DNA from: Acanthosepion pharaonis
Lineage: Eukaryota; Mollusca; Cephalopoda; Sepiida; Sepiidae
DNA: 64,000 nt
Assembly (NCBI GenBank): GCA_903632075.3
Contig: CAHIKZ030005494.1
Location: 934,001-998,000, forward strand
Direction: 5' to 3'
Shown: positions 11,281-21,689 of the stretch, one piece after another
How the letters are laid out: every line of letters begins with the position of its first letter
Position numbering within the stretch: position 1 is the stretch's first letter
The notes under the pieces: model-generated
Databases searched by the model: none
Told to the model about the DNA's origin: nothing
What the model saw: only the letters and a program-made list of their open reading frames with translations
Position numbers and translations under genes: made by a program

Positions 11281-11389
11281 TTTTTATTTATTTTACTCAT
11301 TAGATCTTATGCAGAAATAGTTTGCTGAAATTTTTACAAAAAATATATTTCTTTTTTTAAATCTCCAATTTATAGCACACATCTTGGGC

Positions 11390-11945
11390 AGTTCTTTTGA
11401 CTGACAAGTGTACAGTGTGCTTTAACAGATGATGGAAAAAGGTAACACTGAAATCTAAAGGTACACTGGAATAGTGAAAGATGCCCTCTAAAAGCCAAGT
11501 GAAGTGTTAAGAAACAAAGCTAAGCATGCGGAACTGCTATGTAATATCAATCCTCTTGTATGACAGCGAATAACTGGGCAATTTCCTTGAAGATGAAGAG
11601 GCAACAGAATTGTGGTTCATAAAATACCCTGGATGGAACATGTGAGCAATGATGAAGTTTTTAGGAAACTCAAAACAAAAAAAGGACACTTTTAATCAGA
11701 AAGAGATGGTTGAAATTTCTGGGACACATAACGAGGAAAGAGGGCTCGGAGAATTCGACACTCAAAGGACATGTTAAAGGCAAGAAGGATAGAGGAAATC
11801 AGCAAATAACCTGCCTAACAACATGCAAAACAGAGACTAGAAGGGATAGTAAAAAGACAGAGCTAAGAGCAACAAAGGAGAGGATGTTGCGGGGAGCCAT
11901 AATCGCTCACATTCTGATGGAACATGACACATAGAAAAGTAAAGT
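11390..11945 (+). mobile_element. LINE (L1x) 3' coding remnant
   Basis: The last frame (ending 11934) reads 'LGHITRKEGSENSTLKGHVK' and ends with 'RGAIIAHILMEHDT'. This matches the C-terminal tail after the reverse transcriptase in the L1x copies. Upstream frames are disrupted. No intact protein. Confidence 0.7.
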
Positions 11946-13540
11946 TGAAAATCTTTTGACAAATGTAAAATACAATCAGCAGTTGAAAAATTAATTTATA
12001 AACTCAGGATAGAAATAAGCACATAGATATTTACAACTTTCCATTTACTTTAAAGGTGCTTCATTGCATATGGTGATTTTCTAAGAGTAGCTTAGATGTG
12101 GCACAAGGCCAAAAGTATGGAGCACCCAGTGAGGATTCATAAATGTAGTTAATGATTGTTTTTAAATTACTTGCAGGTGTTGTTTAAACTGAAAACTAAA
12201 TCCCCTTTTGATAATATATTAATTCTTTTTTCTTTTCTTTTTTTAATTTTTTAATTTTCAAAAATCAATAGAAATTATTAGCTAACATTGTAAATAGTCT
12301 CTAATTTTAGGTTAATCCAGGTGTTGTGTGCTCTGGGTCACCACCACAGGTGATGTATTAAAGAGATAAGCATTTGAATTGAAGCATCATTGAGCTTAGC
12401 AAACTTACTTACATTGAAACAGAGTTTTTTTTTTTTTTTTTTTTTTTTGCAAACTTCATAATCCTTTATAAGATTCACTTGTCCTCAAATTGTTACCAAC
12501 ATTTATTAACTGGTTGGACATTTTAACTGTAAACTTCTTACTTTTTTTTTTTTTTTTTTTTTTTAACTTTCAGTTTGAAAATACAGTTAAAAAAATATTT
12601 CAATATTATTAAAAAATTTTTTTCATAATTATTATATTGTTTTTTTCTTTTTTTTAAAAAAATGTTTGATGTCTTTGAAAACAAATGCAAATAACAATAA
12701 TTTCTTAGATTTTCATGAAAACAAGAATAACAATGTCTTATTTCTTGGTACTTGCCATGGAATTTCTAAGACACCTGAAACCGTGATTAATAGTTATTAA
12801 AAACAACTAAAACTGAACAAAATAGTTTTTGAAAACTGTTTCTACTGCACATCACTTGCGATTAGAGTTTAATTGTTTTTTTGGTGATGGGGAGGGGATT
12901 ATTGACAGTTTGTTTTTGTTTTTTTTAATCCTGTGTCTAAAAAAACAATTGCATCATTATAATTCTGCCTTTTTTGCCTCTGAGTTTAGTAGTTTTTCCT
13001 CCTATGAGTCAGAGGGTCTCTTAAACATGACTATTTTTTTCTTTCTTCCATTTCCTTCAGAAGAGCAGACCATTACAAATACTGAAAGATTCATGTTTTT
13101 TCATAGATTACACAAAGGTCTTTTGATAAGGTTTGTTAGCAACATATTTAGTACATAAAAGAAGTGGGTACTGAAATTTAACTATCTAAATAAGGTAGTT
13201 AAAGATGATAGAAAATGTAACAAAGAAATCCAAAGCCACACAAATACTGAAGATGCCTTTCAGAAATTAAGTAAAGTATTAAAAGATAGGAAAATGTGTG
13301 TCCTCTCAATTATAAATTGTTCAAAGTTTATTAAAAAGATAAAATTAAAGATTTTTGTAATTTATTTAAAAATCTCTAATAATCAAGAATCTTGACTTTT
13401 TTATTTTATTAATATCCAATTAATTTTAATCTTATGAATGTAGCTTTAGAAGAGCAGACCATGAAACTTTTTCTTTATAATTCTATGATGATTTTATTCA
13501 GCTTATGTGCAAAATATTTTGATCAGTTGTAGTAAAGTAT
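11946..13540. other. Intronic stretch, poly-T runs, no gene seen
   Basis: Contains poly-T runs at about 12425-12448 and 12541-12564. A fragment at 12095-12140 ('gagcacccagtgaggat') also occurs near 21.7 kb. The 109-codon open frame at 12829-13158 is T-rich, has no splice signals and looks accidental. Confidence 0.5.
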
Positions 13541-14420
13541 TATACCAGGTGTAGCAGCAAAATTTTTCAATTGTTGTATCTTAGAAATGGTTAAAGATGT
13601 GTTATTGGAATTCTCTGAGGTTTTTATAACACTATTGGGCTGTACTTTGAGAAGTAAGAATGTATAATTACCCACTAAGCTTAACAGAAGTATTGTGATG
13701 AAATTGATCATAAACAAAAATGATGTGCTCATTATTAATCATAGTTAACGATTGGAGGCTCATGAAGGATTGAAATAAAGTTCAAATATATATATATATA
13801 TATATATAATTATTCCAGGATCATTTTCTCATTTATTCAAGTTGTTCTTTTCCCTCTCTAACCTAACTTTTTGTCCTGGAGTAACAAGTTGCTTCACACG
13901 TTTGATATACAATTTCATTTTCAAGTCTTTTTTTCACTGCTCTTTGAACTGTCATTGCTGAAACTCCTCATGTTCCAAACATCTTACAGATTGAGTTGGA
14001 TCTTTTCTAATTGATCTCTTTAGCTCTAACTTGAAATGATGATTCTTTTCTTCTTGTGACCTCCTGATGCAGTTTTCTTCTTTACTATTCACTGTTCTCT
14101 TGATGGTTCTTGAATGGACTTTGAAGATGGAGTATGAATGTTGGTACTATTACTGAAGGTCTGAATTTTTCCTCTAACCATTGTTTGGTTAGAAAAACAG
14201 TGATTCAGATACAAAACATTTTTAACCTGCTCTCTACGTAACTGAGGGTTTCTCGGTGATTCTTATGAAAAATGGTGTCAAGATGACTAAACGTCTTATC
14301 TGAAAACCTCAAATAAAGAAACTCTATTAGTTTAGTGGTTTTTTAGATAGTAAACATTTTGTGGGATGGACAATTATGCTGTAACACAATTTGGACAATT
14401 TTGCTGTTACGCCTGGTATA
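13541..14420 (-). mobile_element. Mariner-like element with decayed transposase
   Basis: Terminal repeats 'taccaggtgtagcagcaaaa' (left) and the complement of 'ttttgctgttacgcctggta' (right) bound about 880 bp, with TA at the ends. On the minus strand around 13.87-14.12 kb a broken frame reads 'GVSAMTVQRAVKK' then, after a frameshift, 'TPGQKVRLER'. This resembles the second helix-turn-helix of mariner/Tc1-type transposases. The catalytic domain is missing. A shorter relative lies at 44471-45002. A (TA)n tract sits inside at 13786-13809. Confidence 0.72.
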
Positions 14421-14484
14421 TTAAAAAATAGTTTCTCCTAACTCAAGTGTAACATCTGTTTATATTTCTGGGATGAGGTATTTT

Positions 14485-14635
14485 AACTATTTACTGTTGT
14501 CCTCATCTTTATTGTCATATTCACAATGTTTTGGCCTTCAGGTGTGGATTGTTCTAGTTTCACATGCCATGTCTTTTCTGGATATCTCTGTTTCAATTAT
14601 TTCCCTTGACTAACTCTTCTTTTTTATGTGTCATG
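14485..14635 (-). mobile_element. tRNA-SINE type B fragment, minus strand
   Basis: The reversed tail 'ttgtcctcatctttattgtc' followed by 'aatgttttggccttcaggtg' and 'gttctagtttcacatgccat' are type B blocks; the internal part is shortened. Confidence 0.55.
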
Positions 14636-15345
14636 TAGATGATCATGGCTCTCCACCTCCAACTATCCCTTGCAGTTCTCAACAAGTTCCTTCCCTCTGC
14701 TTCCTTCCCCAGATCACGTTCTGTTATCCACCTGCTCAATTCCGCCAGGAATCTCACATGCTGCTTTCCCTTGTCTCGCTTTTCCCTCTATTCGACCCGT
14801 GAGTATCTGATTATCAAGGCCCTCGTTATGTGTCTCAGAAATTTCAGCTGCCTCTTCCTGATGTTAAGCATGAGCCTCCTCCTCGTCTGCATTCTCTCCA
14901 AGACCTCATCGTTGTTCACACACTTGGTCCATGAAATCCTCAGCATCCTTCTGTAGAACCACATCTCTGTCACCTCGAGTTTCTTCTTCATCCTTGAGGA
15001 AATTGTCCAGCATTCGCTGCCGTAAAGAAGGACGGGTGTCATGTAACATCTCCCTATCCTTTTCTTTGTTACCAAAGAAATTCCCCCCGTCTCACAATAC
15101 TCTGCCCAATTTTTGGAGTGCATCCTTGGCCATTTCCAATATGTCTATGGATCTTGGTATTGTACTTACCGTTCTCTGTCAAAACACTTCCCAGATATTT
15201 AAACTTCCGTATCTGCTTGATTCTAATTTTCTCAATCTGCCAATCACATTTTGGGCTCATCCTCTTACTGATGACCATGCATTCTGTCTTTCAACTCACC
15301 AAATTGAATTCATAACCCTTTGGGTCAAATCACTGGATTAATTCA
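14636..15345 (-). mobile_element. LINE (L1x) reverse transcriptase C-terminal remnant
   Basis: Two overlapping minus-strand frames (15278-15069 and 15123-14788) are separated by a frameshift. The first reads 'MVISKRMSPKCDWQIEKI' and 'IRKFKYLGSVLTENGKYNT'. The second reads 'TPVLLYGSECWTISSRMKKK', 'EMWFYRRMLRISWTKCVNND' and 'RKRQLKFLRHITR'. These are the thumb and C-terminal motifs of a non-LTR retrotransposon reverse transcriptase. 5'-truncated, frame-broken, no catalytic YADD in this piece. Confidence 0.85.
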
Positions 15346-15660
15346 ACCAATGCTTTTATCCACTAGGCCATATGTCTTTGGGGACATCAGTGTATTAATT
15401 TTGAGGACTTATAAACCTAATGTATCAGTAACCATTTTTTTTTTTACCAGAGCTCATATTACAATTTTGTTATTGTTTTCTCTATCACTCTGTATTACTG
15501 GTTCCCATATTGTATTCATGTCTATGCTTGACCAGCTTAGAAGATTTTTGTGGCCTGATTCATTAAATTTTCATATTTTCCAGTGATGTTCTGTCTGTCA
15601 CCCTCATCTCACAGAGATCAGGGATCTTCCTTTTTCTTCCATATATGGTCAGCAAGTGTA
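15345..15660 (-). mobile_element. Dispersed repeat D plus SINE type B head
   Basis: The minus-strand block with 'aggccacaaaaatcttctaa', 'atacaatatgggaaccagta' and 'aatatgagctctggtaaaaa' matches the plus-strand block at 33650-34010. It runs straight into a tRNA-like type B head ('atatggcctagtggataaaa') at about 15345-15385. Possible LINE coding origin; frames broken. Confidence 0.6.
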
Positions 15661-15964
15661 ACTGCATCACAGATGACTTTTGAAAAGACACATAGATCAA
15701 AAAATAGTTGAAATATTCTTCTCTTGCAGAAAGATTTTTTTTCTTTTTTACTCCAGTGGAGTCTTCTGGGGTTATTGGCCCTCATTTGATCACGTTCCTT
15801 TGGAGGGTTGGTTGGATTGTGTGTTGATTAAGGGATCAGCCTAATGAAACCGAATGACTCTAGCAGTGTGTCTCACTGGTGATGGTGTGAGATAATGCTT
15901 TCACCATCATTGTGTCTGGCAGAAGATAGTGAAAAAAATAAAATAAAAAACATTTTGTTTTAGA
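15661..15964. other. Intronic stretch, nothing recognised
   Basis: Somewhat higher GC at 15750-15920 than the flanks, but no open frame, splice pair or shared repeat seen. Confidence 0.4.
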
Positions 15965-16020
15965 TTTTTTTGTTCATTATTTACATTATTCGGACTATTG
16001 TCCTCATCTTTGTCGCCTCT
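15965..16020 (-). mobile_element. tRNA-SINE type B tail fragment
   Basis: 'ttatttacattattcggact' plus 'attgtcctcatctttgtcgc' is the reversed type B tail, cut off by the start of the R1 copy. Confidence 0.6.
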
Positions 16021-16345
16021 GATCAGGTTTTGAGGAACATGGAATCACTTCTTAATTGCTGGTGTTCCCAGGTCCACCCTGACCCAGAGTGGTAGCACCT
16101 GTTAGGATCACAGCTATGGGCAAATAGTTAATACACAAACTGGAGTCAAAACACTATGAAAGAGTAAAAATAGGTTTTAATACCAGAAATACTTTGTAAA
16201 AAAATTATTACCAGCAATACATTATTACCAGCTTTACATTTTCAAAAAAAAAAACAAAAAAAAAAAATATATATATATTACCAGCAATAAAAATCTTGTC
16301 GGCATTAAATAACTCTTTGAGGTTGATATGCCGTAAAACAAACCA
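16015..16345 (+). mobile_element. Dispersed repeat family R1, copy 2
   Basis: Has the same blocks as 1284-1640: 'cttaattgctggtgttccca', 'gggcaaatagttaata', repeated 'attaccagcaata' units, and the end 'ttgaggttgatatgcc'. The A-run at 16243-16268 has expanded. Confidence 0.68.
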
Positions 16346-16489
16346 AACTAATCAGATCACTATAAAATCTGTTCAAGTCTAGGGTTAACCATTACCTTCC
16401 CTACATATTCCCATAAACTGTACCTCTTAATCTCTAATCCTCTACTTCGAGTGGCTCTTGGGCCTTGTACAGTATTATGTCATTTAAAA

Positions 16490-16690
16490 AAAAAGAAGAA
16501 AATTACCCCAAGCAAGGTGATAATGCCACTAAGACACAAGGAGTTACTGGAAGTAAAAGAATGAGAAGACTTTAGTGAAGAGAAAGGACAGTAAAATTCA
16601 GGAAGACTGATGGCAATTGATGTTGCATTTAAATTTTTGAAGAATGTAGGGGGCAGTGAAGTAAGTAACAGGAAATCTTATTTTAAAATG
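16490..16690 (-). mobile_element. LINE (L2x) 3' end, minus strand
   Basis: The plus strand reads the reversed tail 'accccaagcaaggtgataat' then 'cactaagacacaaggagtta' and 'gatgttgcatttaaattttt', as in other L2x tails. Confidence 0.65.
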
Positions 16691-16720
16691 TAAACAGCAT
16701 ATCAATAAAGCAATAAGTTG

Positions 16721-16813
16721 TTTTTTAATTAGTGAATAACCGAAACAATTATTTTTTACTTAGGGAATAACCGAAACAATTATTTTTTAATTAGTGAATA
16801 ACCTAAACAATTA
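16721..16813. repeat. 31-bp tandem repeat, three copies
   Basis: Three copies of a 31-bp unit (16721-16751, 16752-16782, 16783-16813), core 'gaataaccgaaacaattat', with one or two mismatches each. Confidence 0.85.
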
Positions 16814-17014
16814 TCTGTGGTCTTAAATTCCCCAAGCTAAAACAAAAACAAGAAATTAAAATCCATTACTTTCCTATTACATTAAAGCTAACAGCCTCAA
16901 TAGGTATTACTTGTGTAATTATTAAGCTGAAGTTTTCCTTTCAGATAACCCGAGGGAAGAGTTATTTCCCCTTAAATACTTTACTGCATTTTCTTTTTGT
17001 GTCGTATCTCTTCA

Positions 17015-17262
17015 GGACCTAAGTGATCATGGCTCTCCACAGCTTCCTGTCTTTTGTTGCTCAAACTTTTCACCCATTACCAGCTCTTTGTTCCTGTTCT
17101 GCTATCCATCCACACTAACTCATCAAGTACATTACTCATTGTTTCTCCCTCCTGCTCTTGCATTCATTATGCCTTGTGGGTGTTAAATTCTCTAGGTATT
17201 CTTTCCTCAATGTGTGCCTCAGAGATTACAACTGTCTCTTTCTGGTTGTAAGTATCAGTTTC
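17015..17262 (-). mobile_element. LINE (L1x) 3' coding remnant, minus strand
   Basis: The plus strand reads 'gtgatcatggctctccacag' then 'cttcctgtcttttgttgctc' and 'gtgtgcctcagagattacaa', the reversed C-terminal end shared with 14.6 and 59.6 kb. Confidence 0.68.
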
Positions 17263-17264
17263 CT

Positions 17265-17550
17265 TGATCACAACATTTCAGTTGTCGTGCTTTCCATCAG
17301 GTGTATATTGGTCTCGTTAACCTACAGAAAATTCCGAACTGAACCCTTTATTTAATCTACAGGGGGCAGACTGTTCTTGATCCACTGCCTATATCTAAGG
17401 ATATCTAGTCTAGTTCTTATTTTTTTAGTACTGCTTAGTTATTGCTTATTTCCACTGAGTTCAAGTAAACACTGCTTGGCCCAGGGATTGAATTCAATTA
17501 CTAGATCACCAAATTCACAAACCATTGCTTTAATTCATTAGGCAGTTTTT
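17265..17550 (-). mobile_element. tRNA-SINE type B, minus strand
   Basis: Reversed order: tail ('aacatttcagttgtcgtgct'), middle ('gaactgaaccctttatttaa'), and the tRNA-like head at the right ('attgaattcaattactagat', 'aaccattgctttaattcatt'). It is close to full length, diverged. Confidence 0.62.
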
Positions 17551-18239
17551 TTATTTAAACTATGAAAACTTTCCAATGAATTGTAGTGCTTGTTAATTTC
17601 AGTTGATTTTTGAATTATTGGCATAAAATTTTTTCTGTTTAAGGTGTGTTTTTATTTTTTTATATGGATAAGTTAAATTGTTAACTTGCTCGTTTTCCAA
17701 AAAATGCTTAAGATATATGTTGCTTTTTTGAAATCCTCAAAAAAAAAAAAATAATATTTCTATTTGAAAACTATCTTTATTACATATATTATTTAACAAA
17801 GCTGTACATTGTCTTGAATCTTCTATAAATGTTGGTGATTTAAAAATGTCTCCCAAAATAGCACATTATTCTTTTTTTTATTCTGTTAACCATTCCTGTA
17901 AATCAGTGCTTTTCAAACTATCTGATATGGCAAACTGGCATTTTTTTCTCAATGTGTCACATACCTGTAATATTTTGTGGTAATATTAAATTAATTTATA
18001 CCGGAAATGACATAATGAATATAATAAAAGTTGATTATTTTTTTATCTTCCATTTATTTTGCAAGAAATAATTCAATATCAAGACGTATAAAAAGCAATA
18101 AAAAAACCAAGCAGTTTATTAACACGAAAACAAAAATTATATAACCTTAATTTTTACAAATGATTACTTAGCATGGCCTGGACACTAGCTGCGTACCGGA
18201 AGCTGATGGCCCACAGACTACCACTTTCGGTAGCACTGC

Positions 18240-18370
18240 TGTAAATGGATTTGCAGATAGTGTAAAAGTTATCAACTGCTGTGCCAGGTTCAAATTCAAA
18301 CTGACTCTTTTACTTGGCACTGATGATCTTGAGAAAGGCGTGAATCCATCTCCCTTCTTTGAAAGCATAT
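18240..18370 (+). mobile_element. Diverged tRNA-SINE type A
   Basis: The B-box-like 'ccaggttcaaattcaaac' and the downstream 'gagaaaggcgtgaatccatc' place it with type A. It lies about 380 bp upstream of the first exon. Confidence 0.45.
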
Positions 18371-18753
18371 TTTGCTAGCCGTGATTTTGATGTACTTTGC
18401 CTGAGTGAAAAAATAATGTTCTTTTTTTTTTCCTGCCAATAAACAATATATTGAATTTCTAAACTTTTAGCTAAAACTATATTTACTCTGTGGTTTTAAT
18501 TTTTACACTAGGTGAATCCCCCCCACCCCCCGATTCTTCTCTCCCCAAGAAGGAGTTTTCCTTCCTCCCCACCATAAATCCATATTTGTCATTATGTTGA
18601 TTGACAAAATGAAATTACGACTACAGATTTGTATGTTTATACTGTATTTATAACGTCTTGAAGATGTTGTCATAAAGCACTGATTGAAACACAATCTTAT
18701 TAATCCAGGCAAATAATTATCAATTGATTTTTTTTTTTTCTTTTTAATTGCAG

Positions 18754-18952
18754 ACCTATCATGAGGAACTTCTGCAGCGTTCACCCCGTCACAAGTTACT
18801 AAATGACTATGCCCGGCAACTCCTTCGTAGATACCCTGCCCTGAAATCAGAAGTCACAATCAGATTACAACACTTGAATACACAATGGCAGAAGATAGAA
18901 GAAGCAATCTCTCCTTCAAAAGGGATCCAGGACTGGAAGACGATGCTACAAG
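18754..18952 (+). CDS. Exon of a spectrin-repeat protein (end of one repeat)
   Basis: A 199-nt exon. It follows a long polypyrimidine stretch ending in aattgcag and ends at a consensus donor, CAAG|gtgagtaa. It starts in phase 0 and ends in phase 1. It reads 'TYHEELLQRSPRHKLLNDYA', then 'RQLLRRYPALKSEVTIRLQH' and 'LNTQWQKIEEAI'. The final block with an invariant-type Trp (LNTQWQKIEEAI) is typical of helix C of a spectrin repeat; the part before it fits helix B. Spectrin repeats are three-helix bundles that form rods in actin-, dystroglycan- or nuclear-envelope-linked scaffold proteins. I cannot assign the family: dystrophin/utrophin, nesprin and AKAP6-like proteins are all possible. Base composition is richer in GC than the intron around it. 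The gene continues on both sides. I am confident that it is an exon, less so about the family. Confidence 0.9.
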
Positions 18953-18974
18953 GTGAGTAAATGTTAGAGTGTAA

Positions 18975-18979
<5 letters not shown>

Positions 18980-19010
<31 letters not shown>
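18980..19010. repeat. (TA)n microsatellite
   Basis: About 15 TA units, 28 bp downstream of the exon donor site. Confidence 0.95.
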
Positions 19011-19014
<4 letters not shown>

Positions 19015-19050
19015 CAGGTGTCTTCATAGCTGATCTCTTCTAATCATTTC

Positions 19051-19657
19051 TACAGGGTGACTGGAAAGAAACTCCCTATTTAAAATTGTTAATAACTTTA
19101 TTAATTATTGGTCAGTTTTCATAAAACCTATTTTATTTTGAAAAAATATAATGGTAGAAATACAGTACAGTGTTAAATTTCTACTTTTTACATATTTTAT
19201 TTCTGATCTGGGTGTTGAAGGATGACCGATTTTTGTGTGTGTGTATTTACCACAGAACCTATACTCATCTCTTTGGAATGACAATTTCTGATGGTTTTGT
19301 CATTGGCTGGAGCATGAGGCCCATGAACACTGCACCACTATCTCTTCACTTGTACCTTGGACTGCCACTCTTTGTAACTGGCTCTACTACCTGATCATGC
19401 TCATTCAGTATCAGGCCTTGTGTCATCCTTGCTTACACTTGTCACTCTGAAATAAAAACAGAAATTAGCAATGAAATTCCTTCACAACATAGTGTCTGGT
19501 GTTATGCCATTCTGGCCTACATTTGTCATCACTCTGTAATAAAACCACACATCCTACCACTTTAGGGATCAAAATATTTTGTTTCATGCAAATGTGGTGA
19601 CATTAATAAAATTTATAAATAGTTGTCAATAAGGAGTTTCTTTCTATTCACCCTATA
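19051..19657. mobile_element. 607-bp TIR element (non-autonomous)
   Basis: The left end 'tacagggtgactggaaagaa' plus 'actcc' matches the complement of the right end 'ggagtttctttctattcacc' plus 'ctata'. TA is present at both ends. The ends match over about 27 bp with few mismatches. No intact frame inside; the 74-codon frame at 19170-19394 resembles no transposase I know. Probably a Tc1/mariner-superfamily derivative. Confidence 0.72.
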
Positions 19658-19994
19658 GATATTAAATTTTGTGGCTACATTCCATTGGTATAATCTTCTT
19701 TGTTTATATTATATTTGTTAATCATTTTTTTCAAACGTTTGTCATTAAACAAATTTTTATTTTTATTTTATTTCTTCATTTCTACAGTAGGATCATTGCA
19801 ATACATTTATATCTCTATTCTGTCAGCAGTAACATTTGAATTCATTCCTGACCACTGATTATCCACTTCTTTTTCATGTTCATTATTTCTATAATAAAGT
19901 TATTAGCAGTGCATTTACATTATACATAAAATGACCTTATTGCTTCAGTAATGTGCACCTTGATACACTTGACCACTAACAATCATTTTTGTCA
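19658..19994. other. Intronic stretch, nothing recognised
   Basis: AT-rich sequence without open frame or repeat that I recognise. Confidence 0.4.
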
Positions 19995-20170
19995 TGAATT
20001 CACCTATTGTCAAATCATGCTGAACACACTGGTTCTCATTTGATCACTGAAGTTAAGCAATGTTGAACTTGGTCAGTACTTAGGGGACCACTTAGGAACA
20101 TGGGGTACTGTAACCAACCTCCTAAATCCTGGCTTTAAATAACCCACAAAGGGTTGATAAACTATAAAAA
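19995..20170 (+). mobile_element. 5S rRNA-derived SINE, plus strand
   Basis: A nearly complete 5S-like sequence: 'catgctgaacacactggttc', 'tgatcactgaagttaagcaa', 'ttggtcagtacttaggggac', 'cacttaggaacatggggtac'. It includes the internal promoter region of a 5S gene, with mutations. It is joined directly to the SINE tail 'ctggctttaaataacccaca' and 'gggttgataaactataaaaa', also found in the chimeric copies at 8.0 and 27.4 kb. The tRNA-like middle is absent. Because the tail is shared, this is a retroposon, not a 5S gene. Confidence 0.75.
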
Positions 20171-21179
20171 ATTAACTTCATAAATTTATTTTTCCCTTAC
20201 CACCAGAATTTGCGGTGTCACTGTAATCATTAGTGAATAAAAGTTTTCATGGATTCGTTTGAGAAGATTTACCTGTGAAAAAAGAAATTTCTGTAAATCA
20301 GCAATAGCCAAACTTTTTTTTCTTTTAATGTATAAACTAAGGATCTAGAGTTGTCTGACTTTGTTAGATGAAGCCTTTTCATTATTAATCATTGACTAGT
20401 ATTTCTTTTGTCTTGTTGCTTTTTATCACAATGCTCTGGTAGATCAAATGTAAAATGGCTCGAGTGTTTTGATAAAAACTAAGAAAGACCTAATCAAAAA
20501 TGAATGATTGTCTAGATTAAGAGGTCCAGGTTCAAATCTCACCAGAAGCTTATTTTTTATTTTCAATCTATGTTGCTTGCTTATGCTTATGGAATTATAA
20601 TGTGGATGTCGCAATAAAAAGCAAATGCTATTAAGATATAAAAAATACTACCAAAAAATAATTAAAAATCAATGGTTTTTCAAATTGTAAATAAATCATT
20701 TGATAAAGCATTGAGTGCTTTTAAAAGTTTGTTTGGTTTTAAAATATAACAAGTCCTTTATTTATGAATGTGTGTTCATCTTGTCTGGTTTTTGGCTGAA
20801 AAAATGCTGGTGTTATATAGCTCTCTTAGTCCCTGAATCGTGCTGACTATTGGCTAATAGTCATGGCCCAGTATTGTTCATATGCAAATTTTGTCAGCGC
20901 CACATACTGTAAATGTCCTGACAGAATGCTTGTCAACCCACATAAAGTGGCCTTTTGTTGGCTGGATACCAAGAGATTGATAAAAGCCTAAAAATGCAAG
21001 TAGTATTGGTAAGGTGTAGAAATTGCTATAAAAGAGTTTGTCTGTATAACAACCAAGATGAGCTGTTAGGACAAATTGCTATTACAACAACAAAAAAACA
21101 ACATAATAATTCTTCTTCTCCACCAAATAAAGGATTTATTTTATTTATGAACAATTTTCAGTATCTGTCTATATTTCTG
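20171..21179. other. Intronic stretch, one tRNA-like scrap
   Basis: At 20510-20560 'aagaggtccaggttcaaatc' resembles a tRNA B box and may be an old SINE head. Otherwise nothing is recognised. Confidence 0.4.
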
Positions 21180-21242
21180 AGATGAGGTATTATGTACACT
21201 ATTTACATTATTCAGACTATTGTCCTCATCTTTATCGCCATA
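21180..21242 (-). mobile_element. tRNA-SINE type B tail, minus strand
   Basis: 'gatgaggtattatgtacact', 'atttacattattcagactat' and 'tgtcctcatctttatcgcca' are the reversed type B tail. It abuts a plus-strand type B copy. Confidence 0.68.
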
Positions 21243-21510
21243 TTTATTACAACGTCTTGAAGGCATTGGTTCGATCCAGTGACAGGACCCAAAGAGTGTG
21301 AGTTCAATACCCGGTTAAAGCAGTGCAGAACTTGGTGAGGGGAATTAACAGGAGATAACTGACATCAATTAAAAACATGGCATGTGGAACTAGAACAGTC
21401 TACCTCAGTGAACAAAATAAAGGGTTCAGTTCGACATTCCAACCACCTGAAGAAGGCTGGAGCATACAATGGCCGAAACGTTGTAATAAATATGGCAACA
21501 ATGTTGTTTT
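21243..21510 (+). mobile_element. tRNA-SINE type B, plus strand
   Basis: Reads 'ggcattggttcgatccagtg', 'acaggacccaaagagtgtga', 'gttcaatacccggttaaagc' (tRNA-like head with B-box), then 'aataaagggttcagttcgac' and 'tgaagaaggctggagcatac', 'aatggccgaaacgttgtaat'. Best-preserved plus-strand type B copy with 34.0 kb. Confidence 0.72.
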
Positions 21511-21625
21511 CTTGTCAATATTTATGTAAACTGATGTAGTCATGACACCCAGTGCAACTCAAACTGACTTCAATATCAATAATCTGTTAAATTAATTTGC
21601 TTACTCCAGCTTCATGATGATTCAC

Positions 21626-21627
<2 letters not shown>

Positions 21628-21682
<55 letters not shown>
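21628..21682. repeat. (TA)n(CA)n microsatellite
   Basis: About 40 bp of TA followed by about 14 bp of CA. Confidence 0.95.
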
Positions 21683-21689
21683 AGTATAA

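Noticed and set aside
12829..13158. 109-codon plus-strand open frame
   Set aside because: Low-complexity T-rich stretches, no splice consensus at sensible places, no recognisable motif.
14639..15586. Plus-strand open frames of 88-136 codons
   Set aside because: These are antisense to a LINE whose minus-strand reading has clear reverse transcriptase motifs.
18168..18368. 66-codon minus-strand frame as an exon next to the spectrin exon
   Set aside because: It is antisense to a diverged SINE (B-box-like and gaatccatc blocks on the plus strand).
19995..20112. Functional 5S rRNA gene
   Set aside because: Several changes in conserved positions, no T-run terminator at the right place, and a SINE tail attached.
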